A stretch of DNA of 21,737 nucleotides from Desulfotomaculum sp. (GTDB lineage: Bacteria; Bacillota; Desulfotomaculia; Desulfotomaculales; Nap2-2B), in contig DOTD01000022.1 of the NCBI GenBank assembly GCA_003513005.1, forward strand, positions 1 to 21,737. The letters run 5' to 3'. Below, one piece after another: positions 6,060 through 12,732 of the stretch (position 1 is the first letter of the stretch; every line of letters starts with the position of its first letter). The translations under genes and the position numbers were made by a program. The notes below the pieces were generated by a model. It worked only from the letters and a program-made list of their open reading frames with translations. It was not told where the DNA came from and searched no databases.

Positions 6060-7861
6060 AAAAAAGCATTTTTGGAAAGCTGATGGTTACCTACCTGGTA
6101 GTTATTATAACCAGTACGATAATTTTTGGCGTTTTCTTTTCAATCCTTTTAAGAAACCACCTCATTAAAACCAAGGAGCAGGAACTGTTTGTCAAGGGCA
6201 AACAAATCAGTTTAGTTGCAAATTATTACCTGCAGGGTCTGCTTTCGGACCAGACGCTTAATTATGTGCTAAATTCAGCAGAGATCTTTTTAGATGCCAG
6301 GGTTCTGGTTATCGACAGGGGAGGCTATATTTTAGCCCTGTCCGGCGGGGCTGTCCCCGGTTTCGGGCGCGGGAAGGCGGCAGGGAGAATTATAAGGGGG
6401 ATGCAGCTTCTTCCCAAAGACACCGAGCTTGTTTTAAAGGGGTCGACGGTTTCTTACAGAGGTTTTTCTCCCTATTACGGCGAACCGATGCTGACTGTCG
6501 CCATACCTGTTGTAAGCGGTCAGGACAGCGGAAACGCCCAGGTTATCGGCGCAGTCTTTCTAAATTCTCCTGTTCCCGGCGTCGCCGAGGCGGTGAAAGA
6601 CACTTATACTTTGCTGCTGGCTTCTTTTCTGGCTGCGCTGGCCATTGCCTCCGGTCTGGGCTTATATTTATCCAGAAAAATTTCACAGCCGCTGCGGGAA
6701 ATGAACAAGGCCGCCCTGGCTATGGCGCGGGGGGATTATAAGAAGAAGGTTGAGGCGGAAGGCGATGACGAGATTGGAGAACTTGCCGCTTCATTCAATT
6801 ACCTGGCGGGTGAACTTGACCTGACCATAGAGGCTCTCAAAGAAGAAAAGGGTAAAGTGGAGCTGATGTTAAAAAGCCTTTTCGAGGGTATCATCGCTGT
6901 TGACAAAGACGGTTTGATTTTGAGGATAAATCCTGCTGCGGCAAAGTTATTAAAAATCAGCGAGGAGGATCTTTTTAAGCTGCCGATTTCATCTTTGGAG
7001 GGTTTTGACGGGCTTTCCGGCTTGTTTAAGGATGTCCTTAAATCAGGGTCAAGCGGTTCCTGCGTTTTTACTGTTGACAAGCTGACCATTCGCGCCTATG
7101 TATCCCCAATCGTTTCTTCGAGAGCCATCCTGGGCTCGGTGGGAATTTTGCAGGATATAAGCCAGGCTGAGCAGCTTGAGAAAATGCGCCGGGACTTTGT
7201 TGCCAATGTTTCACATGAATTACGCGCGCCGCTGACCGTTATCCGGGGTTATACAGAAGCTTTGCTTGACGAAGTCATTGACAGGAAAGAAAAACCTGAT
7301 AAATACTACCAGATTATCAGGCAGGAGACTTTACGGCTGGAGAGGCTGATTGTCGATCTGCTTGATTTGAGCCGGCTGCAATCCGGCAAGGTTGAGCTGG
7401 ACATGGAAAGCGTTGATCTTGAGACGATTTCCCGCTCAGTTCTAGAAAAATTCAGCCCTTTAGCAGGTGAAAAGCAGGTTCAGCTAACGCTGCTCCCGGA
7501 TTCTTCCCCGTTTTTAGTTCAGGGTGACGGGGACCGTCTGGAGCAATTGTTGATTATTTTTATTGACAACGCTCTCCGGCATACTAACCAGGGCGGGAAG
7601 ATCACTATTAGTCTTAGGGGGGAGGATCAGGGAGCCCGGGTGAGGATCAGCGATACGGGTGAAGGGATTCCGGAGGAAGACCTGCCTTACATCTGGGAAA
7701 GGTTTTACAAGGTAGACAAAGCGCATACACCTTCACTTGGGGGAACTGGACTCGGCCTTTATATAGCCAGGGAAATAGTCCATCTGCATGGCGGTGTAAC
7801 CCGGGTGGAGAGCCGGCCCGGGGAAGGGGCAGCTTTTGAATTTACTTTAAAAAAAGCTTAA
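6056..7861 (+). CDS. Membrane sensor histidine kinase (PhoR/WalK-like)
   Basis: A 601-residue transmembrane kinase, partner of the upstream regulator. It starts at TTG 6056, preceded by GAGGTGA with 8-base spacing; TTG overlaps the regulator's TGA. The order is: TM helix about 8-29; an extracellular sensor domain about 30-180; TM helix about 183-205; HAMP about 206-260 (SQPLREMNKAALAMARGDYK); PAS about 265-370 (EGIIAVDKDGLILRINPAA); HisKA with phosphorylated H387 in VSHELRAPLTVIRGY; and the ATPase domain with N-box DNALRHT, G1 SDTGEGIPEED, F-box WERFYKVD and G2 GGTGLGLYIA. All catalytic boxes are intact. The signal it senses is unknown. PAS plus HAMP architecture is shared with PhoR, WalK and ResE. 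Confidence 0.95.
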   Translation: MKKSIFGKLMVTYLVVIITSTIIFGVFFSILLRNHLIKTKEQELFVKGKQISLVANYYLQGLLSDQTLNYVLNSAEIFLDARVLVIDRGGYILALSGGAVPGFGRGKAAGRIIRGMQLLPKDTELVLKGSTVSYRGFSPYYGEPMLTVAIPVVSGQDSGNAQVIGAVFLNSPVPGVAEAVKDTYTLLLASFLAALAIASGLGLYLSRKISQPLREMNKAALAMARGDYKKKVEAEGDDEIGELAASFNYLAGELDLTIEALKEEKGKVELMLKSLFEGIIAVDKDGLILRINPAAAKLLKISEEDLFKLPISSLEGFDGLSGLFKDVLKSGSSGSCVFTVDKLTIRAYVSPIVSSRAILGSVGILQDISQAEQLEKMRRDFVANVSHELRAPLTVIRGYTEALLDEVIDRKEKPDKYYQIIRQETLRLERLIVDLLDLSRLQSGKVELDMESVDLETISRSVLEKFSPLAGEKQVQLTLLPDSSPFLVQGDGDRLEQLLIIFIDNALRHTNQGGKITISLRGEDQGARVRISDTGEGIPEEDLPYIWERFYKVDKAHTPSLGGTGLGLYIAREIVHLHGGVTRVESRPGEGAAFEFTLKKA

Positions 7862-7945
7862 GAAAATAATTGACTTTGACGTAACGTAAAAGATCAGCCG
7901 GGCATGGCAGTGTTTTTAAGAGACGCAGTCCGCATTTGTACAGGC
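7862..7945. other. Short gap between convergent genes
   Basis: This 84-base stretch separates the kinase stop from the stop of the oppositely oriented hydrolase gene. I looked for an intrinsic terminator and see no convincing stem followed by a T-run in either direction. Confidence 0.5.
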
Positions 7946-8878
7946 TTAAGCAGCCAGTCTTGAGACGGTTCTGCCGTCAGATGAGAACACGATTGTTCCG
8001 ATTAGATCGGTTCTCAAAATTTTTATGCCTGCTTTTTCCAGTTTGGCGATGGTCTTCTCACTGGGGTGGCCGTAATCATTCCCGGCGCCTACAGAAATTA
8101 CGGCATATTGCGGTGATACAGCAGCCAAAAACCTTATTGAACTGGAGTGACTGCTCCCGTGATGCCCGATTTTTAAGATATTAGCCTTTAAATTAACGCC
8201 GGAGGCCAGCATCCGGGTTTCGGACACCGTCCCGGCATCGCCGGTAAGCAAAAAAGCAGTCTCGCCATATTGTATCCGTATTACCGCAGAATAGTTGTTT
8301 ATGTCGTCGTATTCGATATCCGCCGGGGCGGCAAACCCTACTTGAAGATTGTCCCGGTTGATAATCGTCACTCCCGCCTTTGCTGTCTTTATTTTAAGTC
8401 CTTTTTCCTTGATTAAAAGAAGCACGTTCTCAAAGGTTCGTGTGGTGGCCGGCGCCTTCGGCATATATATACTGCCGGTTTCAAAAATCTTCAGGACTTT
8501 CTCAAGACCTCCGATGTGATCCAAATGAGGGTGCGTTGCGATGAGGTAATCGATTTTTGTGATTCCCTGTTTTTCTAAATAAGATACAATGTACTGCCCG
8601 TTTTCGGGAGGGCCTGCGTCAACAAGCATATTTTCACCGTCAGGGAATAGGGCCAGGATCGAATCACCCTGTCCGACATCGAGAAAGTGCACTTCTAAAT
8701 TGCCGTTCGTTTTTTCGGCATCTAATGGCGGAACGGTTTTTGACGGTTCCGTCTGCGACGTGCTTCCCGACTTGCCGGCCGGTTGCGTGCCTGTATTTTT
8801 AACTTGATTTGTCCTGCATCCGGCGAAAGTTACGATTAGAAGCAATAAGATTATTGCGTAAATTTTTGCAGCGCGCAT
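7946..8878 (-). CDS. Lipoprotein metallo-beta-lactamase-fold hydrolase, ComEC C-terminal-like
   Basis: A 310-residue exported protein with a lipoprotein signal peptide: hydrophobic residues 8-18 and lipobox TFAGC, with C21 as the lipidated residue. The MBL fold begins at LEVHFLDVGQGDSILALF, carries the metal motif THPHLDHIGG (H116, H118, D120, H121), and has later ligands in FLLTGDAG and LKIGHHGSSHS. This is the stand-alone form of the hydrolase domain found at the C-terminus of the competence channel ComEC, there thought to act as a nuclease. The lipid anchor would place it on the outer face of the membrane. ATG 8878 lies 5 bases after the stop of the DUF3006 gene, with GGAG just upstream. 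The substrate is unproven; a role in extracellular DNA degradation or uptake is an inference. Confidence 0.9.
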   Translation of the reverse strand: MRAAKIYAIILLLLIVTFAGCRTNQVKNTGTQPAGKSGSTSQTEPSKTVPPLDAEKTNGNLEVHFLDVGQGDSILALFPDGENMLVDAGPPENGQYIVSYLEKQGITKIDYLIATHPHLDHIGGLEKVLKIFETGSIYMPKAPATTRTFENVLLLIKEKGLKIKTAKAGVTIINRDNLQVGFAAPADIEYDDINNYSAVIRIQYGETAFLLTGDAGTVSETRMLASGVNLKANILKIGHHGSSHSSSIRFLAAVSPQYAVISVGAGNDYGHPSEKTIAKLEKAGIKILRTDLIGTIVFSSDGRTVSRLAA

Positions 8879-8883
8879 TTTCC

Positions 8884-9084
8884 CTACTCCTCGAACAGAC
8901 TGCCTGCCAGCTTATCGGCAGCTTTCCTGCGGGTCATTGTTCCCTTTTGATCAATAGTGACTGCCATGGTAATCAAATCTCCTTCCTTCGCATTTTCAGG
9001 CAGCAACGCCCTGGGAAGGTTAAATGTTTTTTTTCCGTATTCAATTACCGCCCAGCTTCCTTCAAAGCGGTCAATAAGCAACAT
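8884..9084 (-). CDS. DUF3006 protein
   Basis: A 66-residue protein matching DUF3006: LLIDRFEGSWAVIEYGKKTF, then LPRALLPENAKEGDLI and a short basic C-terminus. The family is a small beta-rich domain of unknown function that often sits next to ComEC-like MBL hydrolases, as here, where only 5 bases separate the two genes. ATG 9084 follows GGGGTGGTG by about 6 bases. There is no signal peptide, so it should be cytoplasmic, unlike its lipoprotein neighbour. Its role could be regulatory or in maturation of the hydrolase, but nothing in the sequence decides this. Confidence 0.85.
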   Translation of the reverse strand: MLLIDRFEGSWAVIEYGKKTFNLPRALLPENAKEGDLITMAVTIDQKGTMTRRKAADKLAGSLFEE

Positions 9085-9172
9085 AAAAACACCACCCCTT
9101 TGGTTTATTCAAATGAAGAATGCCTTCTAAATAGATAACATTATTCTATCATATTGAGGTTGTTTAATTACC

Positions 9173-9288
9173 GGGAAAGCAACTTTTTACCGCATATACC
9201 TCAAACACTTCCCTCGCCTTATCCCCGGGTTCACTCGTTCTTTGAATAAAGGCTTAAAATCGCACTTGAGGCATTGCTTTCCCTTTTT
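9173..9288 (+). ncRNA. Candidate structured RNA or terminator hairpin
   Basis: Four nested complementary pairs lie in register: GGGAAAGCAA (9173-9182) with TTGCTTTCCC (9274-9283), CCTCAA (9199-9204) with TTGAGG (9266-9271), GCCTT (9216-9220) with AAGGC (9249-9253), and TTCA (9230-9233) with TGAA (9243-9246). Five T residues follow at 9284-9288. It could be a small RNA ending in an intrinsic terminator, a cis-regulatory leader, or a relic of a palindromic repeat. No clear upstream promoter is visible. I do not recognise any known riboswitch class. Confidence 0.4.
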
Positions 9289-9300
9289 GATAATTATCAT
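9287..9300. promoter_or_regulatory. FNR/CRP-like palindrome upstream of the sulfur operon
   Basis: TTGATAATTATCAT matches the TTGAT-N4-ATCAA consensus of FNR/CRP-family regulators at nine of ten positions, and its core TGATAATTATCA is a perfect 12-bp palindrome. Its centre is roughly 90 bases upstream of the likely transcription start of the ArsR gene. AT-rich palindromes are common, so redox or oxygen control is only a suggestion. A Fur-like site is a less good match. Confidence 0.3.
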
Positions 9301-9348
9301 CCTTTAGCAAGTGTCGATTCAGCAGCATAAATATCTGTAAAATTTTTA

Positions 9349-9387
9349 TTGACAATAATAATTGTAATATTGTAATATAGCAATATT
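9349..9387 (+). promoter_or_regulatory. Promoter and ArsR-type operator of the sulfur operon
   Basis: A perfect -35 TTGACA (9349-9354) is followed after 18 bases by a -10 TAATAT (9373-9378). A perfect inverted repeat, AATATTG (9366-9372) and CAATATT (9381-9387), straddles the -10. TTGTAATAT is also directly repeated at 9362-9370 and 9370-9378. AT-rich palindromes over the -10 are typical ArsR-family operators, so autorepression by the first gene product is the natural reading. Confidence 0.65.
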
Positions 9388-9423
9388 ATGATATATGAAA
9401 GGAGGTTAATTAAAAGAATTCTG

Positions 9424-9732
9424 ATGGTTGACATTAAAAGCTATGAGGAAAAAGCTGATTTGCTTAAAGCGCTGGCGCACCCGGTCAGGCTTTGTATCGT
9501 GCATGGGCTTATGGAAAACCAGTGTAATGTAAATAAAATGACGACTTGTCTTGAAATGCCCCAGTCGACTGTTTCCCAGCAGTTGGGAATCTTACGGAGT
9601 AAGGGAATCATTAAGGGAAAGCGTCAGGGAACAGAGATCTGTTATGAGGTTGTAAACGACCAGGTGAAGCAGATTGTCAGCTTAATATTGGATAACGAAT
9701 TAGATTTTAATAACAAACAGGAGGATGAGTAG
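9424..9732 (+). CDS. ArsR-family transcriptional repressor, possible persulfide sensor
   Basis: About 102 residues from ATG 9424. It is a winged-helix repressor with the ArsR pattern LLKALAHPVRLCIVHGL, recognition helix MPQSTVSQQLGILRSKGII, and wing KGKRQGTEICYEV. Cysteines are at 24, 34, 42 and 73. It lacks the classic ELCVCDL metal motif, so sensing of persulfide or another sulfur species by cysteine pairs is suggested by the downstream genes rather than shown. The start is uncertain: GGAGG at 9401-9405 is 18 bases from ATG 9424, and ATG 9388 lies before that GGAGG, in the operator. A non-ATG start between them is possible. It overlaps the reductase frame slightly and heads the sulfur operon. 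Confidence 0.85.
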   Translation: MVDIKSYEEKADLLKALAHPVRLCIVHGLMENQCNVNKMTTCLEMPQSTVSQQLGILRSKGIIKGKRQGTEICYEVVNDQVKQIVSLILDNELDFNNKQEDE

Positions 9733-9736
9733 GACT

Positions 9737-11401
9737 ATGGAGCCTGGGAATGTGGTAATAATCGGCGGTGTGGCCGCCGGTACCAAAGCAGCGGCAAAAG
9801 CTATGAGGGAAAATCCCGATCTCAAAGTAACGGTTTTAACAAGGGAGTCTTACGTATCTTATGCCGGCTGCGGTCTTCCTTACTACATCGGTGATGTAAT
9901 CAGGGAGGAAAAAGAACTTCTGGTTAGAAAGCCAAAAGATTTTCTCATCGACTACGACATTGAAGTTATCACCGGCATTGAAGCATTAAAGATTGCGCCG
10001 GAAGAGAAAACTGTTACCGCTAAAGATTTAAGCGACGGCGCCGTCAAGGAGTTTAAGTACGATAAACTTGTTTTGGCCACAGGCGCTTCACCTTTTATAC
10101 CTCCTGTAAAAGGAAAAGAACTTGTCAATATCGTTACCGTACGCACCCTTGGGGAAGCGTTTGCCATAAAAAAGCTGCTCAGGGAACGGAACATAAAGAA
10201 AGCTGTAGTCGTCGGGGGTGGGATGATTGGACTGGAGGTTGCTGAAAACCTGATTCATACGGGAATAAAGACGACTGTTGTCGAACTGGCGCCACATGTT
10301 CTTCCGCCTTTCGATCCGGATTCCGCTCACTATGTAGAAAAATATTTAAGAGAAAAAGGAGCCGATATTTTAACCGGCGTAGCTGTGAAAGGTTTTGAAG
10401 ATAACGGCCGGGGTGAAGTGGGGACAGTTTTAGTAGAAGACAGCCGGCTAGAGGCTGACCTGGCCGTTCTTTCCGTGGGTGTCCGTCCGAATGCAGAACT
10501 GGCCCGGGAGTGCGGAATACAAATTGGCCCAACGGGAGCTATTGCGGTAAACAGTAAAATGGAAACAAGCATAAGTGATGTTTACGCGGTGGGGGACTGC
10601 GCTGAAAACACCAACTTGATTACAGGCCGGACCGTCTGGTATCCGATGGGTTCGACAGCTAACAAGACCGGAAGGATCGCCGGAATAAACCTCTCCGGCA
10701 CGCAAACTAAGGATAGAATTAATGGCGTCCTCGGCACTTCAATAATAAAATTGTTTGATCTCAATGCGGCCAAAACAGGCCTTTCGGAAAGAGAAGCAAA
10801 AACGGCTGGTTATGATGTGGAAACCGTGCTGGTTCCGGCGCCGGACCGGGCCCATTATTATCCGGGCAACCGGGACATAATTACCAAGCTTATTGTGGAC
10901 CGGAACAGCCGCCGCGTTTTAGGAGGGCAAATATATGGCGAGGGCGTGGTAGATAAACCTATAGACATACTGGCAACGGCGATTACTTTCGGAACTACAG
11001 TTGATCAACTGGCTAAACTGGACCTCGCCTATTCGCCCCCGTTTTCAACAGCCATGAGTTCAACCATTGTGTCGGCCAATGTGATGTTGAATAAACTGGA
11101 GGGTAAGTTTAACGGGATTTCACCGATTGACCTCAGGAAAAATATGGAAAAGGGCGCCATCCTGGTCGATGTCAGGACAGAGGAAGAGTATTTCGTCCGC
11201 AGTATTCCCGGTTCAATAAACATACCGCTGCGGAATTTAGCCTCACGCGCCGGCGAAATAGACCGGAACAGCGAGATTATCCTTTATTGCAAAATTGGTC
11301 AGCGTTCTTACATGGCTCTTTTAAAGCTAAAAAGATTGGGATTTGAAAAAATAAGCATGCTGGAAGGCGGCATCACCGCTTACCCGTTTGCAACGGTATA
11401 G
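9737..11401 (+). CDS. CoA-disulfide/persulfide reductase with C-terminal rhodanese domain
   Basis: A 554-residue flavoprotein of the CoA-disulfide reductase-rhodanese type. The FAD-binding start is VVIIGGVAAGTKAAAKAM, followed by the active-site C45 in SYAGCGLPYYIG, an NAD(P)H-binding VVVGGGMIGLEVAENL, the second FAD motif VYAVGDCAE and a dimerisation domain. From about residue 470 a rhodanese domain follows (GAILVDVRTEEEY) with catalytic C518 in LYCKIGQRS. Family members use NAD(P)H to reduce CoA-disulfide, CoA-persulfide or polysulfide. The fused rhodanese hands sulfane sulfur to the flavin centre. ATG 9725 is also in frame but directly touches GGAGG, while ATG 9737 is 12 bases away, so I chose 9737. 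It is followed by TusA and DsrE-like genes that can accept the sulfur. Confidence 0.92.
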   Translation: MEPGNVVIIGGVAAGTKAAAKAMRENPDLKVTVLTRESYVSYAGCGLPYYIGDVIREEKELLVRKPKDFLIDYDIEVITGIEALKIAPEEKTVTAKDLSDGAVKEFKYDKLVLATGASPFIPPVKGKELVNIVTVRTLGEAFAIKKLLRERNIKKAVVVGGGMIGLEVAENLIHTGIKTTVVELAPHVLPPFDPDSAHYVEKYLREKGADILTGVAVKGFEDNGRGEVGTVLVEDSRLEADLAVLSVGVRPNAELARECGIQIGPTGAIAVNSKMETSISDVYAVGDCAENTNLITGRTVWYPMGSTANKTGRIAGINLSGTQTKDRINGVLGTSIIKLFDLNAAKTGLSEREAKTAGYDVETVLVPAPDRAHYYPGNRDIITKLIVDRNSRRVLGGQIYGEGVVDKPIDILATAITFGTTVDQLAKLDLAYSPPFSTAMSSTIVSANVMLNKLEGKFNGISPIDLRKNMEKGAILVDVRTEEEYFVRSIPGSINIPLRNLASRAGEIDRNSEIILYCKIGQRSYMALLKLKRLGFEKISMLEGGITAYPFATV

Positions 11402-11430
11402 AAAAACTAATAAATATGGAGGAGCTTATC

Positions 11431-11655
11431 ATGACGGAAATAAAGATAAACGCGAGGGGACTGCAGTGTCCCGGCCCAATTGTTCAATTGTTCAAAGAAA
11501 GTAAGGCTTGTGACTGTGGCGATATTTTATGTATTGAGGTAACTGACCAGGGTTTTAAAAAAGATATTGCCGCCTGGTGTAAAAAAACAAATAACATTCT
11601 GCTGTTCCTGGATGAAGAAAATGGAGTCATTAAAGCGAGAATAAAAAAAGCCTGA
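11431..11655 (+). CDS. TusA-family sulfurtransferase
   Basis: A 74-residue cytoplasmic sulfur carrier. The conserved CPxP motif appears as GLQCPGPIVQL, with C13 as the residue that carries a persulfide. The rest of the fold is recognisable in EVTDQGFKKDIAAWCKKT. There are extra cysteines at 27, 29, 34 and 50. The C13 thiol in TusA proteins passes sulfur between rhodanese-type donors and DsrE-type acceptors, and here it sits between exactly those two genes. ATG 11431 has GGAGG 8 bases upstream; ATG 11416 precedes that site and is not preferred. Confidence 0.93.
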   Translation: MTEIKINARGLQCPGPIVQLFKESKACDCGDILCIEVTDQGFKKDIAAWCKKTNNILLFLDEENGVIKARIKKA

Positions 11656-11750
11656 TTGGCATCCATGCTGCTGAAGGGGCGAAAATGAGCACGCAGGCAG
11701 TTTAAAGCAAATTAGAGTATGACGGGATAAAGATAGGAAGGAGGGTTATT

Positions 11751-12227
11751 ATGGGCGCAGACAAAAAGACAATTATTGTTTTTAGCGGTGATCTTGACAA
11801 AGCCATGGCTTCCTTTATTATTGCCAACGGCGCCGCAGCCATGGGCAATGAGGTGTCTATGTTCTTTACGTTCTGGGGCCTGAATATTTTAAGAAAGCAT
11901 GAAAGTGTTAAGTTGAAAAAAGGTTTTCTGGAGTCCCTGTTCGGCTGGATGATGCCCAGGGGGGCCGAAAAACTCGGTCTTTCCAAGATGAACTTCGGCG
12001 GGATGGGCGCTTTTATGATGAAGACCGTTATGAGGAAGAAAAATGTCAGCACTTTAAATGAGCTGATAGCGACCGCACAGGAGATGGGAGTAAAAATGAT
12101 CGCCTGTACTATGGCTATGGACGTTATGGGTATAAAAGAAGAAGAATTAATTGACGGGTTGGAATATGCGGGGGTTATAACCTACCTTGGTGAAGCAGAC
12201 GAAGCAAACGTCAATTTGTTCATTTAA
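11751..12227 (+). CDS. DsrE/F-like sulfur relay protein (DsrE2-type)
   Basis: A 158-residue protein with the DsrE/DsrF/DsrH-like fold: TIIVFSGDLDKAMASFIIA, AAAMGNEVSMFFTFWGLNIL and a C-terminal VKMIACTMAMDVMG. C119 is its only cysteine and corresponds to the conserved persulfide-carrying position of the group. The hydrophobic segments around residues 17-47 resemble DsrE2 proteins, which may associate with the membrane. ATG 11751 follows AGGAAGGAGGG. It ends the run that starts with the ArsR gene, 95 bases after TusA, and would receive sulfur from TusA or give sulfur to it. The end acceptor is unknown. Confidence 0.88.
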   Translation: MGADKKTIIVFSGDLDKAMASFIIANGAAAMGNEVSMFFTFWGLNILRKHESVKLKKGFLESLFGWMMPRGAEKLGLSKMNFGGMGAFMMKTVMRKKNVSTLNELIATAQEMGVKMIACTMAMDVMGIKEEELIDGLEYAGVITYLGEADEANVNLFI

Positions 12228-12261
12228 CCACTTATTAAGAAAGCGAAAAAGCTTAATCTCT

Positions 12262-12295
12262 GGGATGGACTTCGTAACTTTACGAATTCCATCCC
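12262..12295. terminator. Hairpin between convergent sulfur operon and unknown gene
   Basis: GGGATGGA (12262-12269) and TTCGTAA (12271-12277) pair with TTACGAA (12280-12286) and TCCATCCC (12288-12295), a 15-pair stem with one mismatch. It lies between two convergent genes, the usual place of a bidirectional terminator. No T-run follows on either strand, so intrinsic termination is uncertain. Confidence 0.45.
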
Positions 12296-12307
12296 TGCAG
12301 GAACAAA

Positions 12308-12724
12308 TTAAAAGCCGAACTGAACTTTAATGGTTTTATTGAAAGAATCGAAAGGTTCATCCGGACTTCCGTTAAATCCATAAACAGAGAGCGCGTCTTT
12401 TAAACTTTGGATAATCTCGCCTGTTTTTTCTTTCAAATCATCCGGTAACTTTATATAAAAAAGCTTCCATTCACAGGTTTCACGATCTATCCATGTTTTA
12501 CTTAATCTTACCGATATAGGTATATTATTCCATCCAAGAAGGAAATAGTAATCATAGGTTTCTTTTCGTTCCTGAAATCCCCAAATAAGAAAGATATTTT
12601 TCTCACGGTCAATTGTCCATCGGGTTGCTTCAAGAGCAGTCAGCATATTGCCCGGATTTTTTATCGCTTTAGCTGCAAATTCAGCTCTTTCTTCCCTGGT
12701 TAAAAATTCATTGACGAATGCCAT
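12308..12724 (-). CDS. Small protein of unknown function
   Basis: A 138-residue protein that I do not recognise. It starts MAFVNEFLTREERAEFAAKA, continues with ALEATRWTIDREKNIFLIWG and YYFLLGWNNIPISVRLSK, and ends FNKTIKVQFGF. It appears cytoplasmic, rich in aromatic and charged residues, with alternating beta segments and helices and no signal peptide. ATG 12724 has AGGTGA 8-13 bases upstream; this site overlaps the stop codon of the upstream large secreted protein, so the two are probably translationally coupled. An open frame extends 12 bases further upstream, to 12736, but lacks a suitable ribosome binding site. Confidence 0.75.
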   Translation of the reverse strand: MAFVNEFLTREERAEFAAKAIKNPGNMLTALEATRWTIDREKNIFLIWGFQERKETYDYYFLLGWNNIPISVRLSKTWIDRETCEWKLFYIKLPDDLKEKTGEIIQSLKDALSVYGFNGSPDEPFDSFNKTIKVQFGF

Positions 12725-12732
12725 GGTTTTTC

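Larger units (their letters stand above)
9085..9348. other. Intergenic region between divergent operons
   Basis: No gene is supported here. It holds the upstream region of the DUF3006/hydrolase pair (left part), a long nested hairpin followed by a T-run at 9173-9288, and a perfect palindrome at 9288-9299. The latter two are listed separately. The promoter of the sulfur operon begins at 9349. Confidence 0.6.

Noticed and set aside
9388..9423. ATG 9388 as the start of the ArsR gene
   Set aside because: It lies before the GGAGG site and directly after the operator arm, close to the predicted transcription start, and would add residues unlike the family's N-terminus.
12262..12295. A standard intrinsic terminator
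   Set aside because: The stem is long and perfect in most positions, but neither strand has a T-run after it, so I keep it only as a hairpin with low confidence as a terminator.
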